64,000 bases of DNA from Leptospira haakeii (GTDB lineage Bacteria > Spirochaetota > Leptospiria > Leptospirales > Leptospiraceae). Both the position numbers and the translations under genes were made by a program. The first letter of the stretch is position 1. Each line of letters opens with the position of its first letter. Where the stretch lies: positions 62,001-126,000 of the forward strand of contig NZ_NPEG01000006.1 in assembly GCF_002812045.1 (NCBI RefSeq), given 5' to 3'. The notes beneath the pieces are model-generated. The model was not told where the DNA came from and made no database searches. It was given only the letters and a program-made list of their open reading frames with translations. Below, piece by piece: positions 31,025 to 40,161 of this stretch.

Positions 31025-32053
31025 TTACTGAGAGAGAATCTCGGAGGGAACATCCCCTAAGGAAAGTATTTTTTCCGCAGCTCCTCTTTCTATCGCTTCC
31101 CTTGGCATACCGAATACGACTGAACTTGCCTCATCCTGAGCGATTGTTCTGCCACCTGCTTGTCTGATCTCTAAAAGTCCTGCTGCTCCATCAGATCCCA
31201 TTCCCGTAAGTAAAAACGCTTTGGCATTACGTCCTACATGTTTTGCTACAGAATGAAATAATACATCCACAGAAGGTCTATGACGATTTACTAATGGACC
31301 ATCCGTGATCCTTACTATAAATTGAGCTCCACTTCCTACCACTTCCATATGTTTATTCCCAGGAGCGATGAGTGCGGTCCCTTCCTGGATCCGATCTCCA
31401 TCTTTAGCTTCTTTTACAGTGATCTTGCATATCTTATCTAAACGATTTGCAAATGCTTCCGTAAATTTTTCAGGCATATGTTGCACGATCACTATTCCCG
31501 GGCTATTTGCAGGAAGAGAAGTAAGTATGTCTTCCAATGCGATCGTTCCACCAGTAGAAGTCCCGATAGCCACGATCCTATCAGTAGTTGCAATTTTAGT
31601 AAAATCCAGTCCGTTTGTTTTGGGAGAAGGGGCCGAAATTTGGTGTTTCAATTTAGAAATGGATGCAGAGCGGATACATTCTCCCAAATAAACTGCCGAA
31701 TCTTCTAAAAAATCTTTTAAGCCGATCTTTGGTTTAGTCACAATCCCGACTGCTCCTTCTTTTAATGCGACCCAAGCTGTCTCGGAAGATTCTTCAGCGA
31801 GAGATGAACAGATCAAAATAGGAGTAGGGTGGGTGTGCATGATCTTTTTTAGAAAGCTGATCCCGTCCATTCTTGGCATTTCTATGTCCAGAACGATCAC
31901 ATCAGGCCATCTTTCAGACTTTCCCAATTTTTCTAACGCAAAAACTGGATCAGGAGAAGACCCAATTACCCTAATATCAGAATTCATTTCAAGGACTTGT
32001 TTTAGTACGGATCTGACCACTGCAGAATCGTCTATAATATATACGTATATCAT
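31025..32053 (-). CDS. cheB: Chemotaxis protein-glutamate methylesterase
   Basis: 342 residues. The N-terminal receiver domain has the phospho-Asp in VIVLDIEMPRMDG. The C-terminal methylesterase/deamidase domain has the catalytic Ser in AIGTSTGGT, His in VIVQHMPEKF and Asp in TGMGSDGAAG. It demethylates receptor glutamates for adaptation. It is the last gene of the minus-strand che operon, six bases after cheD. No cheR is seen in this window. Confidence 0.96.
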   Translation of the reverse strand: MIYVYIIDDSAVVRSVLKQVLEMNSDIRVIGSSPDPVFALEKLGKSERWPDVIVLDIEMPRMDGISFLKKIMHTHPTPILICSSLAEESSETAWVALKEGAVGIVTKPKIGLKDFLEDSAVYLGECIRSASISKLKHQISAPSPKTNGLDFTKIATTDRIVAIGTSTGGTIALEDILTSLPANSPGIVIVQHMPEKFTEAFANRLDKICKITVKEAKDGDRIQEGTALIAPGNKHMEVVGSGAQFIVRITDGPLVNRHRPSVDVLFHSVAKHVGRNAKAFLLTGMGSDGAAGLLEIRQAGGRTIAQDEASSVVFGMPREAIERGAAEKILSLGDVPSEILSQ

Positions 32054-32059
32054 GTTATA

Positions 32060-32551
32060 CTAATTTTTTGGATTTTCCATATACACCTCTCCGTCCCAGA
32101 GTGAGAAATATATTTTTCGATGGGATTTACCTCCGATATTGGAAGCTGTTAGGTCAATATTCGCTTTGCGAACTAAATCAAGGACTGATTCCACATTTTT
32201 TTCACCTATTTCTACAATCTTTTTCACTTCTTCAAGTTTATCCTCTTCCGGAGAAAACATGGATGCTCCGCCAAAAATTTTACACACGAATCTACCCGGT
32301 CTTTCCCCCAATTTTTGGAATTGTTTTAGAAAGGATTCCAATGCATCGTCCGCGTATTTTGGATGGGGTTCCGGAATATGAGAAGGTCGTTTAGGCAACA
32401 TTATATGAGCCATTCCTCCTACTTTAGAATAAGGATGCCAAAAACATAATGCAACGCAGGAACCTAATAATGTGCGGATCCTAGTACCATTCTCTCCCCA
32501 ATAAAAACCTCCAGGCTGGAGAAAAATATCCTTAACGATCTCGGGTTCCAT
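32060..32551 (-). CDS. cheD: Chemoreceptor glutamine deamidase CheD
   Basis: 163 residues. CheD deamidates Gln in receptors and can interact with CheC or the receptor. The catalytic Cys lies in LLGSCVALCFW and the His in GGMAHIMLP, both in the family positions. KIFGGASMF is the third conserved stretch. It sits between cheW and cheB (2 and 6 bp gaps), the same order (cheD next to cheB) as in the Che2 cluster of Pseudomonas aeruginosa (established knowledge). Confidence 0.94.
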   Translation of the reverse strand: MEPEIVKDIFLQPGGFYWGENGTRIRTLLGSCVALCFWHPYSKVGGMAHIMLPKRPSHIPEPHPKYADDALESFLKQFQKLGERPGRFVCKIFGGASMFSPEEDKLEEVKKIVEIGEKNVESVLDLVRKANIDLTASNIGGKSHRKIYFSLWDGEVYMENPKN

Positions 32552-32553
32552 TT

Positions 32554-33063
32554 TTAACCCGCAGAGACTGCGTTAACCGCTTCTTCTTTTGTTTCCTCTA
32601 ATGCGGTCAATTCTTCTACAGTCAATAAACGAAGAAGATTGAGTAAAAGAATGAATCCACTCGCTTGTCTTGCCATACCCGCTAAAAAATCCACACGTAT
32701 TCTGGAACCGAATGTTGGAGGAGGTTCAATTTCGGAAGAAGGTATACTTAACACTTCGTATACAGCTTCTACGATAAGACCGATATCCATCCTGGCACCG
32801 TTTACAGATTCGGGGACTTCTACTATCACGATACATGTCCTTTTATCCGGAGAATGTTTCTTTCTAAAAAACTTATCGCATACATCCAAGACTGGAACCA
32901 CATTCCCCCTTAGATTGATTACCCCTGGAATAAAGGAAGGCATCATAGGGACCGTGGTCACATGGGTGTATTCTAAGATCTCTTTTACGTTAAGAAGTCC
33001 TATCCCGAAAGTTTCCTCTCCGATCTTGAAAGTTAAATACTGGTTATCTTCGAAGGTGCTCAA
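32554..33063 (-). CDS. cheW: Chemotaxis coupling protein CheW
   Basis: 169 residues, a single CheW domain linking receptors to CheA. Typical blocks are YLTFKIGEETFGIGLLNVKEIL, VPMMPSFIPGVINLRGNVVPVLD and DIGLIVEAVYEVLSI. A C-terminal Glu-rich tail of about 20 residues extends past the domain. The start is TTG at 33063, ten bases after the receptor gene. It couples most likely to the PAS receptor encoded just upstream. Confidence 0.95.
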   Translation of the reverse strand: MSTFEDNQYLTFKIGEETFGIGLLNVKEILEYTHVTTVPMMPSFIPGVINLRGNVVPVLDVCDKFFRKKHSPDKRTCIVIVEVPESVNGARMDIGLIVEAVYEVLSIPSSEIEPPPTFGSRIRVDFLAGMARQASGFILLLNLLRLLTVEELTALEETKEEAVNAVSAG

Positions 33064-33073
33064 CGTATATACC

Positions 33074-35950
33074 TCAGTATTTTTCGAACTTAGGTTTGTC
33101 CGGAATACTTACAGTCCTCACTGCCGCTAAACTTTTGGATCCATTCCCAGTAGTTTCTCTTCCTTGCGATTCTTTGCTTAATCTAAAGAATAGTACCGAT
33201 TCTCTAAGAGATTCCGCTTGGCTATTCATCTCTTCCGCGATCGCAGCTAATTCTTCGGAAGCAGATGCATTTTGCTGAGAAACCTGATCCAACTGTCCCA
33301 TTGCCTTATTAATTTCAATTACTCCGGAAGCTTGTTCTTCACTGGAAGCTGTGATCTCTTGTACTAAATCTGCAGTTTTTCTAATATTCGGAACAATCTC
33401 ATTAATGAGTTTTCCCGCTTTTTCTGCGATTGCTACCGAGGATACGGCAAGGCCAGAGATCTCATTGGCTGACTTCTGACTTCTTTCTGCTAACTTCCTA
33501 ACCTCAGAAGCTACTACTGCAAATCCTCTTCCATGTTCTCCCGCTCTCGCAGCTTCGATCGCTGCGTTAAGAGCAAGTAGATTGGTTTGATAAGCAATAT
33601 CCTCTATGATCGAAATTTTTTCTGCAATCTGTTTCATCGCAGTTACAGTTTCAGTTACTGATTTACCTCCATCTTCAGCATCTTTGGAGGACTGGCTAGC
33701 GATCTGTTCAGTTTGTTTGGAATTGCTAGCGTTTTGATCAATAGAAGCAGTCATTTCTTCCAAAGAAGAAGTGGTTTGTTCTACAGAAGCAGCTTGTTCG
33801 GATGCACCCTGACTAAGCGAATTTGCAGTAGAAGAAACTTCTCCAGCTGAACCTACGAGGCTTCCTGCCTTCATGACAATATCACCCATGATCTCATTCA
33901 GTTTATCTACTGTAGTATTTCCGTACTCTTTCAGTTTTCCAAATGTCCCGAAATACTCGTTTTCTATTTTAGAAGTCAGATCCCCGTTCGCTAATCTTTG
34001 CAATGCATCTACAACTTCGTTTAATCCGGTTTCACTGACTTGCAGGAAAGAATTGATACCTTCTCCTAAATTTTTAAAGAAACCGTCTTTTCCTTCTAAT
34101 CGGACCCTGGTTTTAAAATCTCCTTTTGCTGCGGCACCTACTATCTCTTCAATTTCTTTTTGGACTGCAAGTTCTCCTGTTATATCAGACCATTCCACAA
34201 CTGCTCCTAATCTTTGCCCTTCGGCACTCAAGATAGGATTCGCTATTAGATTAAATGTTCTACCACTGATCACGATCGAAGATTCGTAGGTGCTATTCAA
34301 GTTACCGACAAGATTTCTTTGGTGGGCAGGGTTTTTATGGAAAGTATCGATATTCGTTCCAAGTAAACTTTGTAAATTGAAAGAAGCTAATTGTTTTCTA
34401 ATATCTCCTTCGCTGTTTTGGAACATCTTATATACTGCTTTATTCATATACTTGATGTTAAAATCATTATCAGCGATCATCACATTGGTGGAAGTATTGT
34501 CTAATGCGACCTTGATACGAGTAAGTTCCTCATTTTCCAATTTACGAGCTTCCGCAACTTTTTTCTGTTCAGTTACGTCAGACCATTCAACAACCGCGCC
34601 TAATCTGTCTCCATTGTCTGTAAGAATCGGATTCGCAATTAAATCGAAACTTCTTCCACCAATCTCGATACTAGATTTGAAAGTATTTGTGAAAGAAGCG
34701 AGTATTCCTCTTTGGTGAGCAGGATTTTTATGATAAGAGTCTATATTCGATCCTAGTAGTTTATTCAAATGAAAATTAGTAAGTTGTTTTCTGATATCCG
34801 TTTCACCTATCTCAAACATTTTCACAATCGCTTTGTTCATATATTTGATATTCAGATGAGTATCAGCGATCATAATATTTGTACTTGTATTATCCAAAGC
34901 GACTTTGATACGGGTCAGCTCTTCATTCTCCTGGCGTCGGACTTCCAACATTTTCTTTTGTTCGGTTACATCCGCCCATTCCACCACAGTTCCTAATCTA
35001 TCTCCGGACTCGGTTAGTATTGGATTTGCAATTAGATCGAAACTTCTTCCGCCGATCTCGATAGTTGAGCGGAATGTTTGATTAAGATCTTTTAGGAGTC
35101 CTCTTTGGTGAGCCGGATTTTTGTGGAAATTATCGATATTCGAACCCATAAGGGCCTCTAATCTAAATTGTCCCAATTGTTTCTTAATATCTTCTTCCGC
35201 ATTCCCGAACATTTTGCGGATAGCTTTGTTCATATAGGTGACTTTTAAATTTTGATCCGCCATCATGATATTTGTGGTTACATTATCTAAAGCTGTTTTG
35301 ATTCGAATAAATTCTCCGGAATCGGACTGAACGTTAGAAACGAGACTACCGGAAGAGAATGGTTTTAGGTAAATCACAAGAGCAGGCAAGAGAAGAGTCC
35401 CGAATATAGCGAATAGGAAATGAAAATATACAGGAACTTCTTTCTGGACAGGAATAGAAAGCGACGATCTTGTCTTACTCCAATCGGATTTCAATTTTTC
35501 CAATTTAGGCAGAGAATTTTCGGAAACTTGATTTAAAAAATTTTCTTTCGTATCCTTGGCCTGAATCCCCAAAATCCCCTTTGCCGCTATGATACTTTCT
35601 TGGAGGGACTCTAGATCTTTTTGGAATTGTTGTAGATCTTCCGGATTTTTTGCGCCGGAAGAAAATCCTTTCAGATTAGATGAGATCTCGTTTTGGATCG
35701 TTTTAAGATCTTCTAATTTAGAAGAAATGGACTCTTTGCTTAAACCGGGAAGAAATAAGGAATACAAACGGGATTCATAATCCTTTAATTCCGAAGATAT
35801 TGTTTCGGAAGAAACCGAAATTTTATCAGAGGACCCGGATTCAAATCCATGATCGTACAAATAACTCCAACCAGCTGATCCAAATGTAAGAATTATTCCT
35901 AACAACAAAGACCAAACAACAACACTTAGTTTTAATTTACCCTGTCCCAT
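33074..35950 (-). CDS. Methyl-accepting chemoreceptor with three tandem Aer2-like PAS domains
   Basis: 958 residues. TM1 is at about 8-28, a periplasmic helical region at about 33-170, and TM2 at about 174-195. Three PAS modules follow at about 221-333, 352-464 and 483-592, repeating with a 131-residue period. Each has TNIM/TNVM, NIDx[11 protein letters not shown](D/N)LIANPIL and VVEWxDxT. His276/407/538 and Trp325/456/587 are each exactly 49 residues apart, the same spacing as haem-ligand His234 and ligand-binding Trp283 of Pseudomonas Aer2 (recalled). HAMP-like helices (about 595-690) lead to a standard MCP signalling domain (hairpin tip [20 protein letters not shown]). There is no C-terminal CheR-tethering pentapeptide. 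The likely role is sensing O2 or another gas (inference). Confidence 0.88.
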   Translation of the reverse strand: MGQGKLKLSVVVWSLLLGIILTFGSAGWSYLYDHGFESGSSDKISVSSETISSELKDYESRLYSLFLPGLSKESISSKLEDLKTIQNEISSNLKGFSSGAKNPEDLQQFQKDLESLQESIIAAKGILGIQAKDTKENFLNQVSENSLPKLEKLKSDWSKTRSSLSIPVQKEVPVYFHFLFAIFGTLLLPALVIYLKPFSSGSLVSNVQSDSGEFIRIKTALDNVTTNIMMADQNLKVTYMNKAIRKMFGNAEEDIKKQLGQFRLEALMGSNIDNFHKNPAHQRGLLKDLNQTFRSTIEIGGRSFDLIANPILTESGDRLGTVVEWADVTEQKKMLEVRRQENEELTRIKVALDNTSTNIMIADTHLNIKYMNKAIVKMFEIGETDIRKQLTNFHLNKLLGSNIDSYHKNPAHQRGILASFTNTFKSSIEIGGRSFDLIANPILTDNGDRLGAVVEWSDVTEQKKVAEARKLENEELTRIKVALDNTSTNVMIADNDFNIKYMNKAVYKMFQNSEGDIRKQLASFNLQSLLGTNIDTFHKNPAHQRNLVGNLNSTYESSIVISGRTFNLIANPILSAEGQRLGAVVEWSDITGELAVQKEIEEIVGAAAKGDFKTRVRLEGKDGFFKNLGEGINSFLQVSETGLNEVVDALQRLANGDLTSKIENEYFGTFGKLKEYGNTTVDKLNEIMGDIVMKAGSLVGSAGEVSSTANSLSQGASEQAASVEQTTSSLEEMTASIDQNASNSKQTEQIASQSSKDAEDGGKSVTETVTAMKQIAEKISIIEDIAYQTNLLALNAAIEAARAGEHGRGFAVVASEVRKLAERSQKSANEISGLAVSSVAIAEKAGKLINEIVPNIRKTADLVQEITASSEEQASGVIEINKAMGQLDQVSQQNASASEELAAIAEEMNSQAESLRESVLFFRLSKESQGRETTGNGSKSLAAVRTVSIPDKPKFEKY

Positions 35951-35999
35951 ACGATTTACCTATTCTATAAATTAATTATTTCCTTTATTATCGAATCAC

Positions 36000-38111
36000 T
36001 TAACGAGCGAATGTTCTATCTTTCAAATTAGTTCTTTGGATTTTTAGCAATGAATGAAGTCCAGGCACGTCCAGAATGAACGCGATCTTTCCAGTCCCCA
36101 AAACGGAGGTCCCGCTAATACATTGGATTCCTTTGAAAATTTCATTCAAAGGTTTGATTACTGATTGGATCTCACCTAGTAGATCATTTACTAGGATCCC
36201 GAAATTCCTGCCGTCATGTTCTAAAACGAGAACATTCTTTCTTCCTTCATCCGGATCAGGAAGTCCCAAAAATCTTCCTAGATGTAGAATAGGGAGAACT
36301 TCTCCTCTTAAGTTTATAGAACCTGAAATTTCTTCCGGAAGAAGTTGGAGCTCCGACTCCATTGTCTCTCTTACCCAATCCATTGGTACCACAAAGTAAG
36401 AATCACAGGATCTAACTAAGAATCCGTCTATAATCGCAAGTGTGAGAGGAAGTCTAATAGAGAATATACAACCTTTTCCAAATTCGGATTGTACATTCAC
36501 GGATCCTCTTAAAGATTCTATATTGCGAAGTACAACATCCATTCCAACACCACGACCTGAAAGGCTTGTGACTGATTCTGCTGTGGAAAATCCAGGTTGG
36601 AAAATAAGATTAAAAATTTCTTGTTCGTTTAATACTTGAGCTGGATCTATTAAACCTTTTTCGATTGCCTTCTGTCTTATTCTTTCATGATTGATCCCTT
36701 TACCATCGTCAGAGATCTCGATTGAAATACTTCCTGTTGAATGAGAAGCCTGGATCTTTAATTTTCCTTTTTGAGGTTTTCCAACGGAAGCCCTTTCTTG
36801 GCTGGGTTCAATTCCATGATCCAGTGCATTTCTAAGTATATGAACAATAGGGTCGTTTATTTTTTCGATCACTGAACGATCAAGCTCGGTTTCTCCACCC
36901 AAAATTTCAAAATCAACCTCCTTTCCAAGTTCCAAAGAAATGTCTCTAACAGTTCTTCTATACTTTTCAAAAAGTTCTCCGATAGGCACCATTCTAAGAG
37001 CCATCGCAGTCTCTCTAATCTCTCCTACTAGTCTCGATAATAACTCTGCAGACTCGTTTAAGTCTGAATCTTCTTTATCGATAAGCAAACGACCCAGACT
37101 TGCTTCCGAGATAATCAACTCTCCTACAAGATTCACTAATTGGTCTACTTTCGCTGAGTCTATACGTATTAGTTTAGGTACGATTTGATTTGTTTGTACT
37201 TTTTCACCTTCGGGCTTTTTGGAAGAACTTTGTTCTTTAGAAGTTTCCGTAGAATGTATGGTGATTGGTGACTGAAGGCGAAGACCCTGTAATTCCAACG
37301 CTTTATAATATTCTCCCTTTTCGCAAGGGACCTCATTTGCGATCGTATGAAATATTTCTTCTGAAGAATTTGGAGGAATCAGTCTTAAAAAGGAAGAGTC
37401 TTTTACAAATGAAAAGACGGATTCTAAATCCTTCTTATTCGAACTTGATTTGAGCTGGACCTCGTAACCTAAATAACAACTTTCCGAATCCCAACTATTC
37501 CAATCGGGTATTTTCGTTTTATAAACATATAAGTATTGGATCTCGCCAATCGTTCTAAGGTATTTTAAGAATGAAAAAGGATCCATTCCATCTTTAAAAA
37601 TATTTTCACCCGGAAAGAATGTGATCTGCCAATCGGAGTTAACGTTACCTTGCTTTTCGGAGGTATCTTTAGTTTGATCTAAACCACTCCCAGAATTCCT
37701 GATTTCTTTTTTCTCAGAAGGTTTGCCGGTAAACCCCTGGGCCTCACTTATGATCTTAACCTGTTCCGCTTCTAATTCTGTGTTTAAATTTTTTCCGGGA
37801 ATTGGATCTTCTACAATTCTTTTTAAATGGTCTATCGCTCTTAGTAAAAAGTCTATTTTAGCCGGGTCTAACTCTGTTTTTCCCGATCTAGCCAAATCCA
37901 GTAATGTCTCCAACTCGTGAGAACATTCTTCTATAGATTCGTAGCCAAACATTCCAGCAGTTCCTTTTACCGTATGAACGGAGCGGAACATAGAATGAAT
38001 TGCTTCTTCGTCGAATTCCCCTTTTTCCATGCGCAGAAGGTGTAATTCTGCTCCGGATAGTAACTCCAAAGATTCTTGTATGAATGCTTCTTTGATCTCT
38101 GAAAGATCCAT
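36000..38111 (-). CDS. cheA: Chemotaxis histidine kinase CheA
   Basis: 703 residues. The P1 HPt domain has the phosphorylated His46 in FRSVHTVKGTAG. A variable, P2-like region spans about 110-305. P3 dimerisation begins at RIDSAKVDQLVNLVGEL, the P4 ATPase contains HILRNALDHGIEP, DDGKGINHERI and GRGVGMDVV, and P5 (CheW-like) follows from FLVRSCDSYFVVPM to the end. It is the core kinase of the cluster. It overlaps the STAS gene upstream by one base (ATGA-type junction) and lies 49 bp before the receptor gene. Confidence 0.96.
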   Translation of the reverse strand: MDLSEIKEAFIQESLELLSGAELHLLRMEKGEFDEEAIHSMFRSVHTVKGTAGMFGYESIEECSHELETLLDLARSGKTELDPAKIDFLLRAIDHLKRIVEDPIPGKNLNTELEAEQVKIISEAQGFTGKPSEKKEIRNSGSGLDQTKDTSEKQGNVNSDWQITFFPGENIFKDGMDPFSFLKYLRTIGEIQYLYVYKTKIPDWNSWDSESCYLGYEVQLKSSSNKKDLESVFSFVKDSSFLRLIPPNSSEEIFHTIANEVPCEKGEYYKALELQGLRLQSPITIHSTETSKEQSSSKKPEGEKVQTNQIVPKLIRIDSAKVDQLVNLVGELIISEASLGRLLIDKEDSDLNESAELLSRLVGEIRETAMALRMVPIGELFEKYRRTVRDISLELGKEVDFEILGGETELDRSVIEKINDPIVHILRNALDHGIEPSQERASVGKPQKGKLKIQASHSTGSISIEISDDGKGINHERIRQKAIEKGLIDPAQVLNEQEIFNLIFQPGFSTAESVTSLSGRGVGMDVVLRNIESLRGSVNVQSEFGKGCIFSIRLPLTLAIIDGFLVRSCDSYFVVPMDWVRETMESELQLLPEEISGSINLRGEVLPILHLGRFLGLPDPDEGRKNVLVLEHDGRNFGILVNDLLGEIQSVIKPLNEIFKGIQCISGTSVLGTGKIAFILDVPGLHSLLKIQRTNLKDRTFAR

Positions 38112-38494
38112 TACACCTTCTCCAATCCATAAGAAAATTTAAAGGATGAGGAATCTTTTTTGGAAATCCGGATGCGGTCTTGGAAAAATCCGATCAGACC
38201 ATATAGATCATAAAATTCTAATAAACAATTTGGATGGTTTAAGATAGCAAGATCCCAGGATTTAAATAAGGAATCTTTTTTTAGAAATATTAAAGACTGA
38301 ACAAAGCTAGAATCCACCTTTTCCAAAGCGGAAGTATCTATCTCTATTCGGATAGGGTTTTTATCCAAAAGAGATTGTAATCTGGATTTCCAATCGGAAG
38401 CATAATAAATAGAAGCTTCTCCGGAAAGATCCAAATGAAATATCGGTCTGGAATTCTTTTGGCCTAATTCAGATACTTTAATTTCCAAAGACAT
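38111..38494 (-). CDS. STAS-like protein in the chemosensory operon
   Basis: 127 residues resembling an STAS fold: SRPIFHLDLSGEASIYYASDW, then IEIDTSALEKVDSSFVQSLIFL in the position of the phosphorylated-serine loop. A Ser (DSSFV) is present where antagonists carry the phospho-site. It lies between cheY and cheA and is translationally coupled to cheA. STAS proteins occur in some che clusters, but the role here is unknown; linking the array to a partner-switching system is one possibility (inference). Confidence 0.75.
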   Translation of the reverse strand: MSLEIKVSELGQKNSRPIFHLDLSGEASIYYASDWKSRLQSLLDKNPIRIEIDTSALEKVDSSFVQSLIFLKKDSLFKSWDLAILNHPNCLLEFYDLYGLIGFFQDRIRISKKDSSSFKFSYGLEKV

Positions 38495-38507
38495 AAAATT
38501 TACCTGA

Positions 38508-38870
38508 TTATACTAGTAAAACCTGGATCGTTTTTAGAAGTTCTTCCGGAGAAAAAGGTTTAGTAAGCCAAGCTTTAGCACCGGCCTTTAAACCTTCGGT
38601 CTTCAACTCGTCTTGGGATTCAGTCGTAAGCATAATGATCGGGACAAATTTATGGTTAGAATCTTCCTTAATGGCCTTTACGAAAGATATACCGTTCATG
38701 TTTGGCATATTCATATCGCTTACCACCAAATCCACTTTGCCTTCCTTTAACTTCTCCAAACCTTGTAGTCCATCTTCCGCTTCTATTACGGAAAAAGAAG
38801 CCTGAGAAAGATGGAGAGTAAGTATCTTTCGAAACACGGCTGAATCATCCACGATTAAGATTTTTTTCAT
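38508..38870 (-). CDS. cheY: CheY-type response regulator
   Basis: 120 residues, a receiver domain alone. It has the acidic pocket (VDDS), phospho-Asp in VVSDMNMPNMNG, switch Thr in MLTTES and Lys in LTKPFSPEE. Being next to cheA and having no output domain, it is the expected phosphate acceptor of CheA and may bind the flagellar switch or act as a phosphate sink. Confidence 0.93.
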   Translation of the reverse strand: MKKILIVDDSAVFRKILTLHLSQASFSVIEAEDGLQGLEKLKEGKVDLVVSDMNMPNMNGISFVKAIKEDSNHKFVPIIMLTTESQDELKTEGLKAGAKAWLTKPFSPEELLKTIQVLLV

Positions 38871-38889
38871 ATTCTCCTTCTTGTCATTA

Positions 38890-40161
38890 TCACTGAATGG
38901 GTAATAGTAATTCGCTCATCACACAAAGACGGACCTGTTCTCCGGTATGATCTTTTGCATTATGAATAAAGAATAGACCGTTATGCTTTCTAAGGATTTG
39001 ATCCACAGCAGTGAGCCCTAAACCAAGACCAAATCTTTCTAAATGGGAGACACTTTCTACAGGTGGGTGGATTCGGAAGAACGGTTGTAGAACAAGATTT
39101 TCATGTTTCTCATCCACACCTCCATAAGGTTTTTCATCTACAATGTTCTTTACCACAACGCAGAAATAACCTTGATTAATACTGGTAAATACCTCTAAGG
39201 AGGTTTTAGGAGCGCAATATTTGTATGCGTTTAAGATCACCTCTTCCAAGGCGAGAAGGAACAGATCTGGTTCAATATCCAATTCCACTTCCTTTTTCAA
39301 AATTGGCAGAGAAAGTCTGAGCCCTTTCTTTTCTAAATAGGGTAGAATGAACTCGCTGGAATGTTTAATCTTCTCCACAATTTCAGATGCTTTGATCTTC
39401 TTCTTTTCTAGATTTCGATTGATAATCTCCAATAATTGAGTAAGTCCCTTAAGCAGGTTTTTGGTAATCTCCTGATTCTCGATTACCAGGTTCATCATAC
39501 TTTTATTAATTAGATAATTATCTCCTTCCTCCTTCATTTCAGTCTTAATCATATCCAGAAGACTGATAATCGCCCCAATCCCTGATCCTTGGGATAGGGA
39601 AGTTTGCAAAGAATGTATGGAAGATTTCTCCCAAGATTCGTCTCCTGCTTTCCTTCTTGTTTCCTTATAAGTTAGCCATTCCAATTGATTTCTGAGCTTT
39701 AAACTTTCTGCTTCTAAAATAGCGGCTTCGCTCGCCTTTAAAAAACGATAATCAACAGCTTTACTTAGAGCCTTATGGAATTGGTCAGGAAGAATCGGTT
39801 TAATTATATAATCGAATACACCTAGTTTCATCACTTCGATCACAGTGTCCGTGGAATCGAGAGCAGTTTGAACTAGAACGGTTGCGTCCGGTTGGAATTC
39901 CTTCAATCTCTGGATAAAAGTAGGACCATCCATCACCGGCATCATAAGATCCACAATATAGAATGAATATTTATTTGCTTTGGCCATTTCCAAAGCCTCT
40001 TCTCCATTGGAAGCGGATTGATATTGGATCCCGAACTCGTCGCAAAGAGCTTCGAGCATTAGTGTATTTTCTAACTTATCCTCGACTATAAGTATAGGAT
40101 CTCGGACGACACTCTTTCTCTCCTGTTTATTCCTGATTGCAGAACTCGTAGAGTTAGTCAT
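38890..40161 (-). CDS. Receiver-histidine kinase hybrid
   Basis: 423 residues. An N-terminal receiver domain (phospho-Asp in [12 protein letters not shown], Lys in [10 protein letters not shown]) is followed by a helical linker with [11 protein letters not shown], which may stand for the H-box although ELRTP is not kept, and then an HATPase_c domain with [11 protein letters not shown] and [14 protein letters not shown]. It starts within the end of the upstream sensor kinase gene (8-bp overlap), so the pair is probably a phosphorelay. Its receiver is likely fed by that kinase or by CheA. Confidence 0.87.
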   Translation of the reverse strand: MTNSTSSAIRNKQERKSVVRDPILIVEDKLENTLMLEALCDEFGIQYQSASNGEEALEMAKANKYSFYIVDLMMPVMDGPTFIQRLKEFQPDATVLVQTALDSTDTVIEVMKLGVFDYIIKPILPDQFHKALSKAVDYRFLKASEAAILEAESLKLRNQLEWLTYKETRRKAGDESWEKSSIHSLQTSLSQGSGIGAIISLLDMIKTEMKEEGDNYLINKSMMNLVIENQEITKNLLKGLTQLLEIINRNLEKKKIKASEIVEKIKHSSEFILPYLEKKGLRLSLPILKKEVELDIEPDLFLLALEEVILNAYKYCAPKTSLEVFTSINQGYFCVVVKNIVDEKPYGGVDEKHENLVLQPFFRIHPPVESVSHLERFGLGLGLTAVDQILRKHNGLFFIHNAKDHTGEQVRLCVMSELLLPIQ

